DNA of 64,000 nucleotides, taken from the NCBI GenBank assembly GCA_018873225.1, contig JAEILZ010000002.1:2294001-2358000 (forward strand), given 5' to 3'. Made by a program: the position numbers and the translations under genes. Origin of the DNA: [Phialemoniopsis] sp. UDSM-2020 (taxonomy: Eukaryota > Ascomycota > Sordariomycetes > Thyridiales > Thyridiaceae). The stretch's first letter is position 1, and every line of letters begins with the position of its first letter. Shown here one piece after another: positions 22,989 through 34,709 of the stretch. The notes under the pieces were generated by a model, which did no database searches, was not told the DNA's origin, and was given only the letters and a program-made list of their open reading frames with translations.

Positions 22989-24285
22989 TCACATAAAGTC
23001 GTCACTGTGTGTTTGTTAGTATAAGAGCCTATTCAGGGGTTGTTATCAGCTTCACAAGGTACTTACTCTCCGAACGCATCGTCACCGTACGCAGAGGTGT
23101 CGGCAACGTTGGGTCGGCCCACGGCAAGAGAAGTCTTGGTCTTGGCAGCCTTGGACTTCTTGCCGCCCTTGTCGGCAGCCTTCTCCTCCTTCATCTTCTC
23201 GTTGCTCAGGGTGGTCAGGGTGCTAGCAATCTTCTTGATCTGGTCGCTAGGCAGCTCCTTGGCCAGCTGCTTGGAGAACTCCTGGAGGAAGAGGGTGTAG
23301 TGCGGCTTCTTGGCGTTGGCGATGAGCAGGGGAGACAGGGTCTGGCGCAGCTGCTCGAACTGGGTCTTGGTCGTAGGGCTGAAGAGAGGCAGGGTAGCAA
23401 TGTCGACAGTGCTGGTGGGGTCGTTGGGGTCGATGGTGATGACAGTGGCACCAGCGGTAGCCTTGCGGCCGGAAGGCACGCCGATATCGCCAAAGAGATC
23501 CTGGGCGTGATGGAGATCGGCCTCCTTCTCGGTACGGCGCAGACGCTCGCGCTTCTCACCCTCGGACTCCTCCTCGCTGAAGTCACCGCTCTCGGCCAGC
23601 TGGCGGGCACGCTCAGCCTGGTGCTCGGCAATGCGCTGCTTCTTGGACTTCTTGTTGGCAGCCTCCTCGGCGGCAGCCTTGGCCTTGGCCTCCTCAGCCT
23701 TCTTGGCTTTCTCGCGCTCGACCTCGGAGTCCTCGGCGGCATCCCAAGAGTCTAGAACCTGTTGTAGACATCATGATTAGGACAAGGCTTCGGTTTCCCG
23801 GCATCGCGAAGGTCGAGCGTGCAGCACGCCCACTACCTGAGAACAAAGAGTAGACTGGCCAAACTTACATCGCTGTCATCAGCCTCCTCGTCGTCAAACT
23901 TGTTGTTACGGCGCACGGCCCCGAGCTTGGGCGAGGCTGCGGACTCGGCGGAGCTAGACTCCTCATCGTCTGCAGGTCAAAGAGCGGTCAGCCGGATTCA
24001 GTAAGAACAGAGGCTGCAGACGACAGGGTATAGAGTGTTCGTCGCCATAGGGCAGGCAAGGGCGTGTAACGGCCCATATGCCCCACAGAGAATTCGAGAT
24101 CCGTCTGCATGGAAGTAGTCCTTGACGTCTTCCAAATGAAATCTTTATTTCGAGATTGTGCGCCGGGTGCGAGGGGCTTCCTCTCGCGCGCTGCTGACCC
24201 AAAATACGTGGCATTTTCGCGTAGCGATGCAGCACCGACGAAGGGGGGTAAAATATCGTCACTCACCCCACTGTTTTCCAGGCAT
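22989..24285 (-). CDS. HCR1: Eukaryotic translation initiation factor 3 subunit J
   Basis: Four exons, 24285-24267, 23969-23869, 23758-23067 and 23004-22989, give 275 residues. The first exon is 19 nt (MPGKQW plus one base) and the last is 16 nt, supplying the conserved acidic/aromatic end DDDFM. The introns are 297, 110 and 62 bp. The order is an acidic N-terminus (WDDEESSSAE), a long Lys/Glu/Ala-rich coiled-coil region, then the eIF3j core (PLFSPTTKTQFEQLRQTLSP, HYTLFLQEFSKQLAKELPSD). eIF3j binds the 40S decoding centre, aids mRNA recruitment and recycling, and in yeast also helps 20S pre-rRNA processing. Without the small last exon the reading would stop one residue into the intron; the donor GTAAGT and the restored DDDFM support splicing. 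Confidence 0.93.
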
Positions 24286-26258
24286 GATGTCGGACTTTGT
24301 GACTTTTGCGATTTCTACGTTGGTATGTCTGTCGGTTGAGGCGCAAGGTTTGATCTTTCTGAACCTGTCTGTGAATTTACGTGGTGTGGAAGAAGAGACG
24401 GATGTGATTGTCAAAAACGGAAGAAGGAGGAAATAAAGGAGGTAAAATGGTATGGAGGCTGCGAATGGGTCCTGTCTCGGTTGGGCAGAAAAAGCGCAGG
24501 GCAGCTGGACTGGAACTGGAGTCAGGGCGCCGTGAACGAGATTGATTGATTTCACTGACGCCTGTAAAATATTTCGGGACGATTCTCTCAATTTTGCCCT
24601 GGCTAAAGCTAAGATAAGATTCTCTAGGCTTGAATTTCTGGCTACCCGTGCCGCCCCGCGCTGCTTTTTAGTGGAAAGGACGAGGGGCATCAAGGAGGGA
24701 AAATTTGTGTGCGTCACTCTAGCAAAGGTCAAGGAGCAAAAAAACCGGTTCAGTGATTTTTGGCACGCCCTCTTTGTGCCCAACCTCGAAAAAAGCTGGG
24801 GCTGTTTGCGGACAGGAACGGGTTTAGCCGCAGGCAGTGTACATGAAATGGTACACTCCTCCAAGGCTGCCACTCCTTGTCACCGCAATCTTACCTGTAA
24901 CTTGGGTCGCACCCTTGCGACGATACCGGAGGCTGAAGAGTCATATGGCTGATCCCAAGTCTTGGCTTCACACTTCTCCCTCCTCCCTCTTGACGCCAGC
25001 GGTGCAAATGAGATCTGTTCAGGGTCACATGCCCTATTTCCTTCAGCATGCCCTACAATAACACATGTGTGTCATGGCAAGCCGGCATGCACAAGCCGCT
25101 TCCCTTCGTATTGGACCTGCATGTCTCGAGGTCTCATTCTCTCGATAAGTAGCCTGTATTTCAGGCACGTGAAGAGCCCCACGAGCACTGCATGCATGCA
25201 TTCTGACATTGACGGGACCCAATCCCGGAAGAGCGATGACCGCATATGTACATAATCATGTATATGTATGTATGCAGACAGGCTCTCACGAGAACAGATA
25301 TTAGGCACTGCAGGATCCTCTGTTGTCTTTCACTACTCACTGAACGTAATCCATCGCTATTCAACTTCACGTTTTTCAAAGTCGCTCGGGCCTTTGGTGG
25401 AGTCTGAGATGACTTGCGACCGGTTGTGCCCGGGGAGCTGTCCAGTACGTGGGAGGTGATCACTGATGGCGTCGACAAAGCAGTGAGACTGACCAACCTC
25501 CAATCCCACTGTAGAGTGTCGTGTATTTCTTCCGGTGGAGGCTGTGTAAAACTGTAAGACTGCGTAACGTGGGATCAATCAGAAGCATCATTAGACACGA
25601 ACTCAATCAATGCAAACCTGAAAGTCATCGAGATGGCGTTCAATTCGCTTGACCAAAATGGAAATGCGAGGCTCACCCGGCTGACTAACCACCGAAAATG
25701 CAACGGAGCAGCCTCGACAAGGACTAGCTGTGCCACCAAAAACACCCCGGAAGGACCCGATGGCCACTCACGACAAGCCAAATTCCAATTTCCTCCAGTC
25801 CACCTGACACCTCCGCCTGAGTCTTGCCCGGCTTTCTCCTCTGCCACGACCACGACCCTTCGAGTCGCCGACGCGCCCCGGCCATTCGGGACACCCGGTC
25901 ACCGATATTACGGTTTAGAAAGCGGCCGCCAAGCCAAGTTTTAGTGAGTCGCCTACGGGGACCAGATTTATTTCATTCCACCTTGCCCATACGAGATACG
26001 GCCATCTCCATGCAGTCCGCATACATTCTCGAGGTACTCTGTAGTCATTGAGGTCCTCGGAGATCTGCCATCCCCGGTCTCTCTCTGACAGCCTCCACCC
26101 CGATTGTGTTGCAGACCCCGATCAGTCCTCGTTTTCTTCCTACCTTTTCCTATCTTCTCAGCCTTGGCCCCAGAACTTGCTCGTGGCATGATATGATCAT
26201 TCCAAGCCAATGGATGGGTTGGCGTGTGTCAGTTGTAAGCATGTATGACTCGGCTTCG
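24286..26258. other. Long divergent intergenic region, eIF3j/AOX
   Basis: This region is about 2 kb. The reading frame of eIF3j exon 1 stays open about 590 bases upstream, but it lacks family similarity and would put a poly-hydrophobic stretch before the known start, so I exclude it. Other frames up to about 140 codons are unconvincing. The right end is the promoter of the alternative oxidase. No repeat or RNA gene was recognised. Confidence 0.45.
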
Positions 26259-26266
26259 TATAAATA
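26259..26266 (+). promoter_or_regulatory. TATA box of the alternative oxidase gene
   Basis: TATAAATA lies 148 bp upstream of the AOX start codon in the right orientation. A strong TATA box fits the stress-inducible expression known for fungal AOX genes. The mapped transcription start is not available from sequence. Confidence 0.55.
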
Positions 26267-26406
26267 TGTTAAGGCTCCCAGGCCACCACCCAAGCTGTCG
26301 ACCTCTCTCTTAGTCCCAAAGCTGTCATACATCAATTGCAATAATAAGCTCTTCAGAGTTGAACACACTCCTCTCAAGTTGTTGTGATCCCTCCCCTCTC
26401 TTCACA

Positions 26407-27545
26407 ATGCTATCCACCCGAGTGAGTCCCAAGCTGTACTCTACCCAACAGGTAGCCAAGCTTGGTCGGACCGTCACACCCCTTGTCCAGGGCCAGTGCC
26501 TGCTTATCTACCCTGCGAGCGGTCGTCTGTCCTGTGCTGCCCAATGGCAGAACCAACGGCAGTCACAGACACCCCGAGCCTTTTCGACTACGACTGCCGC
26601 TCGCCTTCGTGACTTCTTCCCAGTCAAGGAAACCAAGAACATCCGGGAAACGCTCCCGGCATGGCCGCACCACGGCTACACTGAGGAGGAGATGCTGGCG
26701 GTTGTTCCTGGTCACCGTCCTCCCGAGACCCTGGGAGACAAGTTTGTATGGAAATTTATGCGGTTCTGCAGGTAAGCCGGGCTCACGACTATTTTCGATA
26801 TTGTTACTGACTGGATGTGTCGTTCAGATGGGGCATGGATCTCGCCACGGGCCTGTCGAGCGAGCAAAAGTCGGACAAGACGAAGCCAACCACGGCCGTG
26901 GCCGCCATCAAACCGCTGACCGAGTCCCAATGGCTCACCCGCTTCATCTTCCTCGAGTCCATCGCCGGCGTGCCCGGCATGGTCGCCGGCATGCTCCGCC
27001 ACCTCCACTCCCTCCGGCGCCTCAAGCGCGACAACGGCTGGATCGAGAGCCTGCTCGAGGAGTCGTACAACGAGCGCATGCACCTGTTCACCTTCCTCAA
27101 GATGTGCGAGCCGGGCTGGTTCATGAAGGTTATGCTGCTCGGCGCCCAGGGCGTCTACTTCAACCTGCTCTTTGCCACCTACCTCATCAGCCCCAAGCTC
27201 ACGCACCGCTTCGTCGGTTACCTCGAGGAGGAGGCCGTGCACACCTACACGCGCTGCCTCAAGGAGATTGAGGAGGGCGCCACGCCCAAGTGGTCCGACC
27301 CCAACTTTGTCATCCCGGACATCGCTGTCAAGTACTGGCAGATGCCCGAGGGCAAGCGGACGATGCGGGACCTCATCCTGTACATCCGCGCCGACGAGGC
27401 CGGCCACCGCGGCGTCAACCACACGCTCAGCAACCTCAACCAGAAGGAGGACCCGAACCCGTTTGTCAGCGCCTACAAGGAGGGCTCGCACCGGCCCAAC
27501 GCCATGAGCAAGCCCGCCGGTTACGAGCGCGAGGAGGTCATGTAA
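26407..27545 (+). CDS. AOX1: Mitochondrial alternative oxidase
   Basis: Two exons, 26407-26771 and 26828-27545, give 360 residues. The N-terminal 60-70 residues are a basic, Ser/Thr/Ala-rich mitochondrial presequence ending around [15 protein letters not shown]. The four diiron-ligand motifs are all present: [20 protein letters not shown] (ExxH), [10 protein letters not shown], and [12 protein letters not shown] (ExxH). AOX takes electrons from ubiquinol to reduce oxygen to water at the matrix face of the inner membrane, bypassing complexes III and IV. It is typically induced by respiratory block or oxidative stress. An in-frame ATG at 26359 would add 16 residues before the presequence; I prefer 26407 because the helix-forming presequence starts there. 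The length is normal for the family. Confidence 0.96.
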
Positions 27546-28393
27546 CCCTTTGGTCACTTCGCTTCCACGGTTTTGAAGTTGAGAAGCTTCTTCAATACGC
27601 ACTACACACCAAGTCCTTATTTCCATATGTTCAACATTATGGCTCTCTAGCCTCATTGGCGTCTTGGTTGGAATTTTGCTCATTTCGCATCAAAAATGGC
27701 TTGTATAGATAGATATACCCCGAGACCACTCATCTCCACCATTTGGCGTTTGCAATTGACATTCGGGGGCATCTTTGGGATAGAAGAGGGAATGCATGTA
27801 GTAGATTCTGTTCTAATAACAAAATCGGGCTGAGTGCCAGAATTCACTTTCGATAACTCGATTCCTCTTGCATCGTGACCAGCGCAAAAGCAATGTTGGC
27901 TGCGGGATGACCACAGAGGCGTTCCAAAAACAGTTCAGTAAGGTCCGCCCAGCCGATCAAGCCAACCAAGCCACGCCAGAGCGGCTCGTCCCTCTACGCT
28001 AGAAGGAGACATATTCTTCGGTCGGAGCGTTCCAGAGGACCAATGGCCACGGAGGGACTGGCCTGTCGGATCTCAAAAGGATCGATGTGCCTGAACTATG
28101 TATACAGTGGCGGCGCTTAGTCGTGCTTGGGATATGATTTGTCGTCTGTTCAAGCACGAGCGTAATGCGCAGCGAACATCAATGATCTCTCGACTGGTCA
28201 CCCAGGCACAGGCACGAATCAGCTTAGCTGACGGGGCGAGATGGTCAGAAACCCACGGGTCGGCAATGTGTCACGGTGAGAAATTAGAGAGTGCGCTGTG
28301 GTTCCTGACACGACACATGGTTGGGCAGCACACACAGATTCCAACCCCGAACATAGCATTCGAAATGGGAATATCTTTTCACGCCTTTTTTGA
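27546..28393. other. Gene-poor region after AOX
   Basis: This is the AOX 3' flank and spacer. One 99-codon frame at 28098-28397 has no domain and no supporting codon bias. I see no RNA gene or repeat. Confidence 0.45.
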
Positions 28394-28699
28394 CTAGGTA
28401 GAAAGGGAGGTTAGGCATGTTGGCCGGGTCAAGTGGTCTGCATTGCATGTGCCGGCCGACTTTGATGGGCACTGCTTAAATCCTTCGAACGGCAAGGGGG
28501 GTTGCTGTCTTTCTAAAAATAGAGGGAAGCTTTCCCCCCTTGGCCGGAACGCGGGCTGCTGCGGGCGGCTATCGGATCCGTCACCTTCACCAGAGGACGG
28601 GACCCTAGGGAGAGGAACGGGGGAAGAAGCAATTTCGGAGGACAGACCGAATGCTTGGAGAAAGGCAAGGGCCAAGCAAATAGACTGGGAAAATCTCAT
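28394..28699 (-). CDS. Possible small secreted peptide
   Basis: A single-exon frame starting at ATG 28699 would encode 101 residues. The first 23 or so (MRFSQSICLALAFLQAFGLS) look like a signal peptide with an n-region Arg and a hydrophobic core. The remainder is proline- and charge-rich with three cysteines in the last 30 residues (KQCPS, GTCNA, PTCLT). I know no family for it. The frame is open for 25 codons upstream of this ATG, overlapping frames exist on the plus strand, and codon use is not distinctive. It may be chance; the signal-peptide-like start is the only positive evidence. Confidence 0.2.
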   Translation of the reverse strand: MRFSQSICLALAFLQAFGLSSEIASSPVPLPRVPSSGEGDGSDSRPQQPAFRPRGESFPLFLERQQPPLPFEGFKQCPSKSAGTCNADHLTRPTCLTSLST

Positions 28700-31190
28700 G
28701 ATTTGGCGAGCGTGGAGACGGCGAGCGGCATGTGAAATGCTGATCCTTTTCAGCGCGTTCATTAAGACAGGCACGTTTACGACAGAATAGAATTATGACG
28801 GGGGGTCAATTCCCTGTTCCCCATATCCAGTCCCCTGGTGGGGAAACGGGAGGTGCCCTGAGATTGCATGAGGGATCCCCGCCAGATGAGCCTTGTATCA
28901 AACCCTTGGTTACACAAATTCGATTCATCGAGTATCTTGCGAATCTTGCTCTAGAAGATGGGGAGAGAAAGGATGCATCTATAGTTGAGACGCCACTTTT
29001 GTACCTGACCACCATATCGCGAACCAAAATGCAGACTGTTGTCCTAGTCATTTGCATTCATGAGTTCAAACGACGGTTATTACGTGTCAGAGAGGGGAAT
29101 AAGGGATAAAATGGAGTCTCGTTCAAGTCATCGTGCACACTTCCTGATCTGAATGGCTCGGGTCAAGGGCTTGAATTGGCAATAACAAGATGCATTTCAG
29201 TAATAGCAAGAAGCCTAGGAAGGCGGTAAATTTGGAATATGCGAATATGTCTCTCGTTATCCCCTTTAGACATGTCGAGATCATCCTAATCAGATCAGTT
29301 GTTTCATCCAGGTGAACGGGTCGTAAAATGGTCGTAAAACGTCCATTGACGCTACGTCTGCCATTGAAACGGTCGCAAGGGCAGCGCCCGATTCGTTGAC
29401 ATGCGCCAGCGGTTAGCGTCGTGTTTAGCGGGTTGGAATACAGTGCCATCTAGATGCGACCAAACTGTCCGGTCCAAGAGCTCCTCCACTTTGGTCACCA
29501 AACTCACCCCTGGAACCATTGGAACAGTGGGTATTCGGCTCCGAGTCCACATGATAGCTCTAAAAACGAGTAAGGCGAGTCGCCCTGTGGACACAGTGCG
29601 ACAGCCCATGTGCTCAGCGTGCTTATGGACCCGGCCTTACTTTGACCTGCCAAGAGCTCTCCGTTGCCAGCAAAAGTCATGAAGCGGGACCGTTCATTTG
29701 CGACCAGCCATTTGGCTGCCCACGCCTCGAGGTTGGTTGTTCCCAAGCACCCAAGTCAGGTCAAGCTTCCTCTCCAACAAGCGCGGCAGCACACCCTGGT
29801 CCCATCTGGTCCCTCTGCTCTTTCCCTGTGCTCATGCGCTAGCTAGTGGTGCTGTTGCTTTCGCCCATCTCCCAATCTCGCTGCCTTTTGCGACACATCA
29901 AACCCGACTCTGTCCCCCAACCTCGACCTGAGTTCGCGACAACTCCTACAACAGCGGTGTCGCCGTCATCTTTATAACGATTACAACGGGCAAGTCATTC
30001 CGGCCTACTCGATTTTACGACCACCCTATATCAGAAGCCCGAGAAGCAAGGCTCGCGCCATCGCATACCCGCCCGCCCGCAATCTCGCTCATGCCCAAGT
30101 TCTAAGGTGCTGACATCGAACCCTTTGCCCTGGTCAGCACCAGCGCCCCGATTAACCCTGCCACCGAAAAAAGGGATTCGCAAGTGGAAATCCCTTCCAT
30201 AAAAGGGCCAGAGCGAAATCTTCGAATACTCTTGGCTATCGCGCGTAGGCTTTCCACAGAAAGGCCATTGCGACGGGGAAGCTTCAATAAGCTCGGGAAG
30301 TGCTGCAAGCCTCGGGCGCCCGCACTGCGCGATTCCCTCTCTAGGTTACCCAGCGCAAGTCCAAAGTCATCCTCGGATCAGCCCCGACGAGAATACCTGC
30401 TCGAGAGCATCATCGCAGACGCTGAGCCTCCATTCCAAAAAAGACCTGCGGCTCTTCATCGTCACACGACTGTTCAAGAAAAAGGGCACCCGATACAGGG
30501 CAACCACATTCGACCGTCAGACCAGCCAAGGAGGGGAAAAGGCGGCTGCCATTTGATCACTGGGGGGGAATCTCAGAGCCTGCCCCACAAGACACACGAT
30601 CTCTGGTCCGCCAGGCCAAAAACCCAGCCACGGAGAAAGAGGTGTCAATCAATCGGGACCACGGCACTTCGACTGTGACGCCAACTCTGGGGCAGAGACA
30701 ATCAGGGACGACATACGGTACCTGATTTTCTTTTTTGACGATTTACAAATCCCAGCATCCTTGTCCGCATTTCTTACATTCCCATTTTAAGCGGTCCGAT
30801 CGAGCAGTGTCTCATCTTGTATCCCGTCGCGGCTCCTGATAGGCGGCTCTTCCGCTGGAGCATTGTAAGCTCGCTAGAGCACAGCCCCAAAAGGTACTGG
30901 CACTGCCACCCTCGAGGAAGGCTGACTTAGCTGCTTTCTGCCTCGTCTTGATCTAAAGACAGCAACACACGTATACACACTTACACGCACCTACACGGAT
31001 CACCACTATCCCAGACAGACAGAACAGCGCATTGACGTTGCGACTACCACAGTCCATTGTTCTTGTCTACGCACCTTGCACACGCAACTCGCACCGCGCA
31101 CACAACCACTGGCCAGGTACAGCCAGGGTCCCATTCCCCATCCCATCCCATCAATCCATCCATCCACCCACATCACCCACTGCCGCCGCC
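28700..31190. other. Upstream region and probable long leader of CRZ1
   Basis: About 2.5 kb hold no supported gene. From about 29,900 the sequence becomes rich in C and A and resembles the long 5' leaders of fungal regulatory genes. A 164-codon frame at 30184-30678 lacks ordered-domain texture. At 31135-31175 a run of CCAT/CCATCC words forms a short simple repeat just before the CRZ1 start. Upstream ATGs in this leader were not resolved. Confidence 0.45.
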
Positions 31191-33360
31191 ATGGATCAAC
31201 ACCAGCGCGGCAGGTCGCCGTCTGGCGCCGCCGACTCGCAGCATCATATAAATCAAAGTCACTCGCCGTCCCCGGCCCGCCCCTTCGACCCCAACGATGT
31301 AGCCGCATCTAGCATAGGTCTTGGATTAGGAATCGACGCCTCTTCTCAGCAGCAGTTCTCTACTTCACAGCCAGACTTCTCCACATATAACAACGGCTTC
31401 CTGACCCCATCCGCCCTTGGCCAGGATCCCACATTTGATATCAATCAATCCTTCGCCGACCAGCTCAAGTCGGATTCATCATCGCAGTTTGGCCAGAGTT
31501 TCTTGACACCACAAGCCACCTTCACTGAGGACTTCACCATCTTTCCTACTACCTCGGCAGACCAGGTCAACGCGCCGCTCTTTGTCGGCGACAACCAGCT
31601 TGGAACTCCCGACATGAACGCCATGGCCACCTCCCAGGCCCATCACAGCCCTACTCCTCCTCATCTTCTCAAGCCAGAGCCGCACCAACCTGGCTCTGCT
31701 CACCAGTCTCCTTCCTTCAACCAGCACCACTTCTCCTCGCCTCCTGGCAGCCACTCCCGGAATGTGTCGCTAGGACCAGAGGCTGCCCTTCTCCCTCAGT
31801 TCCAAGGACACAGGAGAACCCCTTCGGCCTCAGAGTACTCCGATGTCTCATCAGTAACCCATTCGCCAAACCTAGTCGGGCAGGACAGCTTCGACGGCCT
31901 CGAGCACTCCCCCATGCAACGACCGCAGGATGGTGCCCTCTACTCAGAATTGCACGGCATCGGTACCTTTAGCATCTCGGACCACTCGAGTCCCAACCCC
32001 GGCCTTGGTCGTAGTCCCTCCCACAGCCCTGCCATATCCCCTAGGATACTGCCCCAGTCGATGCCAGAACTCAGCCAGGGCGGTCTCATGTTGCAGGGCC
32101 AGAATGGCATGACCCACGGTTATGGCATGCAAATGGGCGAGGCGTTTCCCACTCTTCCCCAGATGAGTGTCACGGACATGCATCAAGACCCGTCACAGCA
32201 AATGCCCCAGATGGCTGCGCCGACCATTGAAATCGACTATGCCCCGACGGCCCAGCGAATGGGGTTCGACACCAACAAGTCAGCCCTTGACACAGATGCT
32301 TTGACTCCTCCCGAACGAGGTGAGTGTAGTCTCCTAGTGTTGATTCTTTGTGCTTCATGCCAGCTAACCAGCAATGATAGGCCGCCCCAGATCGCGCCCT
32401 CGCGCGCATACTGACCCCTTCAACAATGGCGGTGCAGTCATGGGACGCCCGTCCCCTAGTAGCAGCCTGTCCCCCAACCCAGGATCTGAGTCCTCGCGGT
32501 CTCTCTCGCCCTTTGACCGCACTGGCACGTCGCCAAACAGGAGGAGACAGTCGACATCGGCCGTGCCGAACAACGTCATGGCGCTCCGCCTTGCGGACCC
32601 AGAATTCGCGGCCAATGTAGCTGGCGATGCAGGTGGGGCAGCCGCCGGTGGACCCAAGCGTGTCCAGAAGCACCCTGCCACCTTCCAATGCACACTGTGC
32701 CCCAAGCGCTTCACGCGGGCGTACAACCTGCGGTCGCATCTGCGGACTCACACTGATGAGAGGCCGTTCGTCTGCACTGTCTGCGGCAAGGCTTTCGCCC
32801 GACAGCACGATCGGAAGCGGCACGAGGGGCTGCATTCGGGAGAGAAGAAGTTTGTCTGCAAAGGCGATCTCAAGGCTGGCGGCCAATGGGGCTGTGGCAG
32901 GAGGTTTGCCCGTGCTGATGCCCTAGGAAGGCATTTCCGCTCCGAGGCGGGTCGCATCTGTATCAAGCCCCTGCTCGACGAGGAGATGATGGAGCGGCAG
33001 CGCGCCTGGCACGAGCAGAACATGCAAGCGCAGGCACAGCAGAACATGATGATGGCGCCGCAGATCGACCCCAACACGGGTTTCGCCATTGATGCGTCGG
33101 GCCAGTATGCACTGCCCGCAGCCTTGCTGGCGCAGTACCCCGCCCTAGCGCAGATGAATTGGGCCGCCCCCGACATGTCGGGCGGCGGCGGCTCCGGATT
33201 GGAGGACGAGCTCAGCGGTCGGAGTAGCTTCGATGCGAGCGACTACGACGAGAATGACGACGGCGGCTACGTCTCTGGTCCGGGCAGCGGTTTTGGACAG
33301 GGCGGCATGGGAGAAGGCTTTGGCGAGATGGGCTATGCCTCGGACTATGGCGGTCGCTAG
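31191..33360 (+). CDS. CRZ1: CRZ1-type calcineurin-responsive C2H2 zinc-finger factor
   Basis: Two exons, 31191-32319 and 32381-33360, give 702 residues. The first 470 residues are disordered and rich in Ser, Pro and Gln, with many SP sites. Residues 344-349 (PTIEID) resemble the calcineurin-docking PxIxIT motif. Two classical C2H2 fingers at about 480-530 ([21 protein letters not shown] and the CTVC finger) are followed by a third, atypical finger ending in C (CKGDLKAGG...[10 protein letters not shown]). This finger set and its order are the CRZ1 signature. A Met/Gln-rich and then a Gly-rich tail follow. CRZ1 is dephosphorylated by calcineurin on calcium influx, enters the nucleus and activates cell-wall, ion and stress genes. 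The 61-bp intron ends with a CTAAC branch motif and TAG. The start ATG is in good context (GCCGCCATGG). Confidence 0.92.
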
Positions 33361-34709
33361 AAGTGGCGTCTTTTCGGCCCTCATGGTCATTTGAAACGTG
33401 TCTGGTCGGCCTTCTGAACAAGGAGTGCTTGTGGATTGGTGTGTCAGCCGGGCTATTGTGGTAATTCTCAGTCAAGCATGGAGCGGTGCTTTACTTGTTG
33501 TTCTTGCGGGGTGCTTCAACATCCTTTTGCTTTTTACCTTATATTCTTTTGGTTATCATTCTTTTGGAGACTGTTCTCGGTTGTTTTTTTCGTCTTCGTC
33601 GTTTGTCACCTTTTGTTTGGGCCCGGAGCGTCGCTCCAGCGACTACACTCTTCGAAGATGAGTGTTGTAGATGCCATGTTATTTTACCTCTCGGGTTGTT
33701 GTTTCTAAGGTGTTTTTTTTTTTCATTTTTCAACCACCGTTATAGATACCACCATCTTGAGACTGGAGTTTGGTGCTGTTCAATAGACAAATCAATTACG
33801 ATATACTTGTTTTTAATCATTACGAGGGAAGTTAGCGAACACTCTTTTGTTTGAAGCCTTGAACTGTTTGGACTGTATCTGCCCAATTCTATCCAATACC
33901 ACCGTCGATTGACATATTTATCACCTTGTAGTTGGATAGTCATACAATTATACCCTGAGAAATTGTCGCGGGTTTTCTGGTTGTTCCTGGATCGTGGAAC
34001 TCTGCCACGGAGTACCGTGGAGCTGAAATTTGTCAGCTAGCGGAGCAACCCGATCTATCTTTGCCTAGATCTTGGTGCAGGAAGGACAATTTAGTTAGTA
34101 GTGCAGGGTCTCTTCCCCACATGAGCCGGTGGGTGCCGCGCCTGGTAGACGTTAGGAGGTTGAATTTGGGATTAGTGATATCGAAGGCTCTTGAGCAGGC
34201 CACCAGCTTGAAAGATCACGTCAACTTTAACATCTATTCAGGCCATTGTGCAGAGCCTCCTCTGTCGTGATAAGGTAATCATGTAATCGAAAATTGAGTT
34301 TCTCATCAGTAGGAACGACCTACACTCTTATACTTGACCATGACGGGGTGGGTTGTTGGCGATTCAAGTCATCAAAACCTTGTTGTCCGCCATGTACCCC
34401 ATTTGTCATCTAGTGATCTGATCCCATAGCCAGGGACAGCCAAGCATACAAGTCGATTTTAACTCCACAGGCACCTTTAGCTTAACGCCGATGATGTCGT
34501 ACTGTTCTCGAGCCGGTGGGTTGTTGGCGAGCCTCGGTATGTATAGGCAAGATAGATAAATAGTTCGAAGTATCTCTCTGTGCTCCTCACTTGAAGGGAC
34601 ATCATCATCCTGCCAGAGCATCCCAGCCTTCTCCAGAACATCCGGCAGGCACTCACCTTCTTCCCATCCTCCCCATCTCCATAAACACATCTAGAAAGGA
34701 GCGAAGTCA
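33361..34709. other. 3' flank of CRZ1 and spacer
   Basis: The first 400 bases are strongly T-rich (a 10-base T run at 33714-33723), as expected of a fungal 3' untranslated region. The rest is unremarkable spacer and the promoter of the next gene. No supported gene or RNA was found. Confidence 0.5.

Noticed and set aside
26712..27683. 323-codon minus-strand frame over alternative oxidase
   Set aside because: It is antisense to all four diiron motifs of AOX and has no domain of its own.
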